Position numbers and translations under genes: made by a program
Shown here: positions 49,101 through 52,463 of the stretch, piece by piece
Layout of the letters: each line of letters begins with the position of its first letter
Position numbering within the stretch: the first letter of the stretch is position 1
The notes under the pieces: generated by a model
Told to the model about the DNA's origin: nothing
Seen by the model: the letters and a program-made list of their open reading frames with translations, nothing else
Databases searched by the model: none
Source: an uncultured Chitinophagaceae bacterium
GTDB lineage: Bacteria; Bacteroidota; Bacteroidia; Chitinophagales; Chitinophagaceae
Assembly (NCBI GenBank): GCA_937858715.1
Contig: CALLZY010000056.1
Coordinates: forward strand, 1 to 52,463
Direction: 5' to 3'
DNA length: 52,463 nucleotides

Positions 49101-49608
49101 CAGGAGCAACCACTGTATTAAAAATCCGGTACATACTAGAGTTAGAAGAAGAAGATAACCTGTTAGTTGTTAAATCTCCAAAAACAATAGTAGTAGGTCC
49201 TGCTAAAGGACTGCTATTATGAATCCTTATCCTCAAATCATTGAAAGGGGATGTTGAACCAGTATAACCAGTAGAGTAAGCGTACACGGTAATCTTAGTA
49301 AGATTCCATGACGGGCCTCCGGTAGGTACAACAAAATCATCAGCTACACTATAGTTATTAACTATCTGCGCACCGTAACCAGCATTAGTATTGGCAATAT
49401 TTGTATTACCGGTTGGATTCTGACATTCACTCCAGGTAGTTCCAGCAGGAGCTGCGACACCGCTTATAGAAGTTGCACCGGTAGATAGATTACCGTTTAC
49501 ATATTGCTGGGCGTTTATTTTCCCTGTAAGAAGGAAAAATAAAGAAAACAGAATTGGGGTCAGCCCAAACAAAACCCCTCTTCTATTAAGCGTAAATTTT
49601 GGTTGCAT
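46162..49608 (-). CDS. Large secreted T9SS cargo protein with GEVED and Ig-like regions
   Basis: 1148-residue extracellular protein. Signal peptide about 1-34. A beta-sandwich region follows, then Ig-like PKD-type repeats (Cys-poor, Ser/Thr/Gly/Val-rich, each ending in motifs like ATLTVNP). A GEVED domain (about 425-505) contains VWIDYNKNGQFEVSEF and GETEDYTVDI. The C-terminal T9SS type A sorting domain begins at WIYPNPNQG (about 1064) and ends GLAVIQ. Such proteins are surface-attached adhesins or scaffolds; no catalytic site is seen. Codon use is more G/C-rich and repetitive than in the glycan island. A single-gene unit with its own terminator. Confidence 0.9.
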   Translation of the reverse strand: MQPKFTLNRRGVLFGLTPILFSLFFLLTGKINAQQYVNGNLSTGATSISGVAAPAGTTWSECQNPTGNTNIANTNAGYGAQIVNNYSVADDFVVPTGGPSWNLTKITVYAYSTGYTGSTSPFNDLRIRIHNSSPLAGPTTIVFGDLTTNRLSSSSNSSMYRIFNTVVAPATAPGTTRIIWKLEANVSVTLAPGTYWLEYSTGTALTSNFTPPSTPVGVRTVAGYNALQNAAGVWGALVDDGQGPSAPQSVPVDFPFIIDYTTGPCSGTPNPGNTLPATSNVCAGTNFTLTLQNLTPGSGVTYQWQSAPAAAGPWANISGATSSSYTAAMAATTYYRCNVTCSGNTGTSTAAVVNLNAPSACYCVPPTTNCSLDDEILNVTLGTLNNSSSGCSGAGYSNYTALTAPTVYSGANNPIRVTVGPGGSENAGVWIDYNKNGQFEVSEFTYLGAISGGTLSANIAIPTTATSGTTRMRVRVKFSTPVLTGADACAAYTYGETEDYTVDIQPCVPVTITTQPASASITCGNNTSFTVATAGSLPVYSWEYRPNSSSAWFTVTNGGVYSGASTTTLTLTGISAAYSGYQYRAVVVGACSATDVSQVATLTVNPLVPVVTPSSATICNGAVQQLTLTNTLSNTVILTEGFNTVLPSGWAQQNNSTPLGTTNWFQGNSTVFASYSGAADGYIAANWQNTTTSGSGTIDNWLFTPVLNVKNGDVITFYSRIPTDVPEYPDRLQVRISSNGSSTNVADFSNLLLTINPSLVTGVYPKVWTQFTATVSGLSAPTTGRVAFRYWVTDGGGGSNSNYIGIDDFVYTSAGSAAQGVWDGPTGTIFTNAGGTTAYVPGTPLTTVYVKPTATSNYTVNFTTLTPCTSSTTTVPVTVSNPATALTVTPATRAVCLGGSTTFTASVATGNPLAYQWQVSTDGGLTYNNISGATSATLTVSGVTATMSGNRYRFVVTSAPCAAVTSTSIGTLTVNPLPVVSVTASRLSIYPGVTSIITASSNPAASSYSWTYNGSPLPRTVDKDTVNIDELGTYTVTATSAAGCVSSAPATITIGAEAADKLWIYPNPNQGAFQVRLYYVGTPSEKRVINIYNSAGQLVVSKEFDMTNLTSPYLRMDFDLGPDSKGTYVVKAIDKYTGRIVSGLAVIQ

Positions 49609-49863
49609 AATGAAAGTTTTTAATTAAAATGATTAATGCTCCCCGCAGGGGCATAACTACTGCGCAAGATAATTTTTTTTTTGACTTATCCCGCAAATAT
49701 TAAAAAATTGTTTTTCCGGCTTTTTTAAACACAAAAAAGGAGGCTTTCTTCATGTCTTTTTCAATAACCTGAAGATTAAGCTAATGAAATTTCATCTCTG
49801 CTGCGAAACGACATATAACAAAAAAACCGCCATTCCTGGCGGTTTTTTAAATTGAAATCTATT
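49609..49863 (-). other. Upstream region of the T9SS cargo gene
   Basis: No gene. On the minus strand it holds a possible weak promoter (TATCTTGC at about 49665-49672, with a TTTG about 22 nt further upstream) and a ten-base A run. A small CCCC-GCA-GGGG hairpin (49641-49651) lies in the presumed leader. The far end is the terminator of the PUR gene. Confidence 0.35.
49821..49848 (-). terminator. Intrinsic terminator of the PUR-family gene
   Basis: Stem AAAAAACCGCC/GGCGGTTTTTT with a 6-nt loop; symmetrical and likely to work in both directions. It lies 16 nt after the stop at 49864. Confidence 0.93.
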
Positions 49864-50292
49864 TTACCATTTATCTACTTCTTCATCATGCTTATCAACC
49901 GTAGCCGGAGTTTCGGCCTCTTCGTTCACCGGGCTCTGCACTACCTCAACAACTACAGCAGGAGTGCTTTCTGACAAGCCATTTTCTCCCTCTTCCCCAC
50001 TATCCTCATGATTGAAAGCATCGAAATCGAAATCAGGCATTAACTCTGTTTTTACATAATCAACTGCCTCACCCAAAGCCTTGATAAATTTGTTGAAATC
50101 CTCTTTGTAAAGAAAGACTTTGTGCCTGTCGTAGCCGTTGTCATCAAAACGCTTCCGGCTCTCTGTAATTGTGAGGTAATAATCGTTGCCTTTTGTTGCC
50201 CGAACATCAAAAAAGTAAGTTCTTCTCTTCCCAGCCCTGATCCTTTTGCTGTAGATGCTCTCCATTTTCTTGTCAGTGTTCTCGTACGCCAC
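49864..50292 (-). CDS. PUR-family DNA/RNA-binding protein (DUF3276)
   Basis: 142-residue small protein. The PUR-like core is at residues 10-80: MESIYSKRIRAGKRRTYFFDVR, DYYLTITESRKR and YKEDFNKFIKALGEAVDYV. An acidic, low-complexity tail follows. PUR proteins bind single-stranded nucleic acid and regulate transcription or translation. The start is GTG at 50292, giving the common family N-terminus before the MESIYSKR core; an ATG at codon 10 is the alternative. It has one of the best promoters in the window and ends in a terminator. Confidence 0.88.
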   Translation of the reverse strand: MAYENTDKKMESIYSKRIRAGKRRTYFFDVRATKGNDYYLTITESRKRFDDNGYDRHKVFLYKEDFNKFIKALGEAVDYVKTELMPDFDFDAFNHEDSGEEGENGLSESTPAVVVEVVQSPVNEEAETPATVDKHDEEVDKW

Positions 50293-50362
50293 AGTAGTAA
50301 TTTTTGCAGTTAATAAATCGCTTTGGTTTACTTACTCTAAGGTTTCATCCCGGAGTAAAACA

Positions 50363-50392
50363 CAAATATATAGATGTTTTTGATACAGCAAA
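50363..50392 (-). promoter_or_regulatory. Promoter of the PUR-family gene
   Basis: Minus strand TTTG (50389-50392), 18-nt spacer, TATATTTG (50363-50370): close to consensus. Predicted start near 50359, leader about 67 nt. Confidence 0.75.
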
Positions 50393-50423
50393 ATAAGCCT
50401 TTCTGCCAATTATACCAATACGA

Positions 50424-52277
50424 TCACACTATTTTATCCGAACCTTCTGCATGGGTCTTGCTTATTTCTGCCTGTTGCCTGGCAAACATATCAGCATAAT
50501 ATCCCTTTTGGGCCAGCAGTTCATTGTGTGTGCCCTGCTCTGTAATTCTTCCCTCATCGAGTACAACGATTTTGTCAAAACTCAGCAAAGAAAACACCCT
50601 GTGTGTAATGATAATCCCAGTTTTGCCCCGAAGGTATTCATTCATTTTACCGATAATTTCATTCTCGGTTTTAGCATCTACAGCACTCAGGCAATCATCA
50701 AAAACTACCAGGCCGGCTTTTTTAATTAAGGCTCTGGCAATGGATATCCTTTGCTTTTGGCCGCCACTCAACGAAACGCCTCTTTCACCAATCAATGTTT
50801 CATATGCTGCGGGGAAAGCCAAAATTTCATTTTCCACACCAGCCACCCTGGCCGCTATTTGAATTTCAATCTCATTGGCAGTTTTAAGCCCAAAACCAAT
50901 GTTGTTAGCCACGGTATCGCTGAACAGAAAAACATCCTGCGGCACATAACAAATATTCTCCCTTAAAGCCTTTAAATCCAACTTACGTATATCTGTGCCC
51001 CCCATCTCTATTCTTCCTGATGACACATCGTACATACGCAACAACAACTGGGCAATGGTTGTTTTTCCGCTTCCTGTGCGGCCTATGATGGCGACTTTCT
51101 CCCCTTTCTTAATTGAAAGATTAAAGTCTTTAATAGCACTAATTCCGGTATGTGGATAAGTGAACCTGACATTCACAAACTCAATATTGCCTTCAGCAGC
51201 AGGCAGCGGCCCGGAGGGGTTTTTGATTTCCGGTTCTTTGAGCAAAAACTCATTGATTCTTTTCTGTGAAGCGGCTGCTCGCTGCATCATACTTGCAGTG
51301 AGTCCTATTGCACTAACCGGGAAGGTGAGCATATTTACATACATCACAAATTCCACAATGGTGTCCAGGCCAATGTTATGGCGGCCATTTATGTAAAAGA
51401 AGCCCCCAACCATTATGGTTAAAAGAGTGCTGATGCCTATCAGTAAAGTTATTGAAGGAAAGTAAACTGCCTCAACCCTGGCCAGACCAAGAGCATTTTG
51501 CTTGTATTCGTTAGCTTTTGCGTTAAAGAAACCAAGCATAGCCTTTTCCTGAACAAATGATTTAATCACCCTAATGCCGGAAAAAGACTCCTGTGCATTG
51601 GCGGTAAGTGCAGATAACGACTCCTGTATTCTTTCGCTTTTCTTATTAATTGTTGTATTTACCAGGTAAATCGTTATCGCCAGTATTGGCAACGGGATGA
51701 GCACATACATTGTCAGTATAGGGCTTCTTTTAGCCATAAAAAAAACACTCAGGGATATTACAGCCAGAAGGTTGGCAAAGTACATAATTGCCGGGCCGGT
51801 GTACATTCTTACCCGGCTTACATCTTCTGCAATCCTGTTCATCAAATCACCAGTGCTGTTTACTTTGTAAAATGCAGTATCAAGTCGCTGATAATGGGAG
51901 AAAACCTCATTCTTCTGGTCGTACTCTATGTGGCGGCTCATTACAATCAGTGTCTGCCGCATCAAAAAAAGAAAAATTCCCCTCAGCATCGCCAATACAA
52001 GGATTGTGATTCCACACAGGGCTACCACCCTTCCGGTGCCGCTGAAACTTTCTGCGTACGATACAAACCAATTTATAAGCCTGTCATATTCAACAGGCTG
52101 GGTTTTTGGTTTATAACCCGGTAATTCAAGACTTTTTTGCACATAATCCACTACATAACCCGTTACCTGCGGGGAAAGCACATTAAAATAGTTGGAGATA
52201 AAAACAAACAGGATGCCTGCAGAAAACCTTAGCCTGTATTTCCAGAAGTACTTGTTTAATGACCTAAGGTGTTTCAA
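50424..52277 (-). CDS. ABC transporter, fused permease/ATPase (MsbA-like)
   Basis: 617-residue half-transporter of the ABC-B exporter type: six membrane helices in the first 320 residues, then the nucleotide-binding domain with Walker A GRTGSGKTT (399-407), signature LSGGQKQR (503-510) and Walker B VVFDD (about 525). It works as a homo- or heterodimer to export lipids, peptides or drugs; substrate is not determinable. The start is TTG at 52275-52277, as no in-frame ATG lies near. A -7 box 18 nt upstream supports it. Confidence 0.92.
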   Translation of the reverse strand: MKHLRSLNKYFWKYRLRFSAGILFVFISNYFNVLSPQVTGYVVDYVQKSLELPGYKPKTQPVEYDRLINWFVSYAESFSGTGRVVALCGITILVLAMLRGIFLFLMRQTLIVMSRHIEYDQKNEVFSHYQRLDTAFYKVNSTGDLMNRIAEDVSRVRMYTGPAIMYFANLLAVISLSVFFMAKRSPILTMYVLIPLPILAITIYLVNTTINKKSERIQESLSALTANAQESFSGIRVIKSFVQEKAMLGFFNAKANEYKQNALGLARVEAVYFPSITLLIGISTLLTIMVGGFFYINGRHNIGLDTIVEFVMYVNMLTFPVSAIGLTASMMQRAAASQKRINEFLLKEPEIKNPSGPLPAAEGNIEFVNVRFTYPHTGISAIKDFNLSIKKGEKVAIIGRTGSGKTTIAQLLLRMYDVSSGRIEMGGTDIRKLDLKALRENICYVPQDVFLFSDTVANNIGFGLKTANEIEIQIAARVAGVENEILAFPAAYETLIGERGVSLSGGQKQRISIARALIKKAGLVVFDDCLSAVDAKTENEIIGKMNEYLRGKTGIIITHRVFSLLSFDKIVVLDEGRITEQGTHNELLAQKGYYADMFARQQAEISKTHAEGSDKIV

Positions 52278-52294
52278 CAGCTAATGATTTGAAA

Positions 52295-52302
52295 CAAAAA
52301 TA
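52295..52302 (-). promoter_or_regulatory. -7 element of the ABC transporter gene
   Basis: TATTTTTG (minus strand), predicted start near 52291, about 14 nt before the TTG start. No good -33 box. It is divergent from the tRNA-Ser promoter. Confidence 0.5.
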
Positions 52303-52320
52303 CTTGAATACAGATAATTT

Positions 52321-52352
52321 TTTGGAAGATAAGTGCTGAGACGCTTATTTTG
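52321..52352 (+). promoter_or_regulatory. Promoter of tRNA-Ser
   Basis: TTTG (52321-52324), 20 nt, TTATTTTG (52345-52352). One mismatch to the -7 consensus. The predicted start is within about 2 nt of the mature tRNA 5' end. Confidence 0.55.
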
Positions 52353-52357
52353 CACCC

Positions 52358-52442
52358 GGAGAGATGGCAGAGCGGTTGAATGCGGCGGTCTTGAAAACCG
52401 TTGACTGTAACAGGTCCGGGGGTTCGAATCCCTCTCTCTCCG
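52358..52442 (+). tRNA. tRNA-Ser (anticodon TGA)
   Basis: An 85-nt class II tRNA: acceptor GGAGAGA/TCTCTCC, anticodon loop CTTGAAA between CGGT and ACCG, long variable arm, T-arm with GGTTCGAATCC. CCA is not encoded. Confidence 0.97.
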
Positions 52443-52446
52443 CAAA

Positions 52447-52463
52447 ACCCCACTTTGTGGGGT
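52447..52463 (+). terminator. Start of the tRNA-Ser terminator
   Basis: ACCCCAC/GTGGGGT hairpin with a 3-nt loop, 4 nt after the tRNA. The window ends before any U run. Confidence 0.75.

Noticed and set aside
52358-52442. tRNA-Ser as an integration site
   Set aside because: No integrase or direct repeat of the tRNA 3' end is visible in the window.

Overview
The window looks like a chromosome segment of a member of the Bacteroidota, most likely Chitinophagaceae or a close relative. This is inferred from three things. First, several start regions carry Bacteroidota-type promoters (TTTG or TTG, about 19 nt, TAnnTTTG); the clearest lie before rplK, rpoB and the PUR-family gene. Second, Shine-Dalgarno sites are almost absent except before rpsU. 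Third, there are type IX secretion (T9SS) genes and a T9SS cargo protein. No phage, transposon, insertion sequence or CRISPR array is visible.

Layout. 1-371: no convincing complete gene, but a run of short hairpins, two of them a diverged repeat with compensatory stem changes. 372-6558 (+): a tightly coupled run of a Gfo/Idh/MocA oxidoreductase, a polyprenyl-phosphate sugar-1-phosphate transferase, a secreted M1-like metallopeptidase and a FemAB/GNAT-like protein. 6561-8991 (-): ispD, a heptose-7-phosphate kinase (rfaE1/hldA) and an OmpH/Skp-like protein. 9145-25785 (mostly -): a large information-processing block. In transcription order this is rpsU, xerC/D-like recombinase, hpf, tRNA-Thr(TGT), tRNA-Tyr, tRNA-Gly, tRNA-Thr(GGT), tuf, tRNA-Trp, secE, nusG, rplK, rplA, rplJ, rplL, [an opposite-strand helix-hairpin-helix gene], rpoB, rpoC. 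The tRNA-tuf-secE-nusG-rpl order matches the classic order in Escherichia coli. The helix-hairpin-helix gene separates rplL from rpoB.

25921-34247: riboflavin synthase, then a visibly A/T-rich glycan-modification island with two acyltransferases (one on each strand), two family-2 glycosyltransferases, a SAM methyltransferase and two large multi-pass membrane proteins of GT-C type. This is the best candidate in the window for an undescribed pathway. It would build and decorate a lipid-linked or surface glycan.

34252-52277 (mostly -): an HscA-like Hsp70; a T9SS pair (PorV/PorQ-family barrel plus a 1688-residue C25 peptidase of PorU/PorU2 type); tyrS (+); a two-gene SGNH esterase / GH125 exo-alpha-mannosidase operon; a 1148-residue T9SS cargo protein with GEVED and Ig-like regions; a PUR-family nucleic-acid-binding protein; and an MsbA-like ABC exporter. 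The window ends with tRNA-Ser (+) and the start of its terminator.

Regulation visible in the sequence: the rplK leader contains a close mimic of the 23S rRNA L1 site; rpsU has a strong Shine-Dalgarno in a genome that hardly uses them; rfaE1 looks leaderless; intrinsic terminators close most transcription units.
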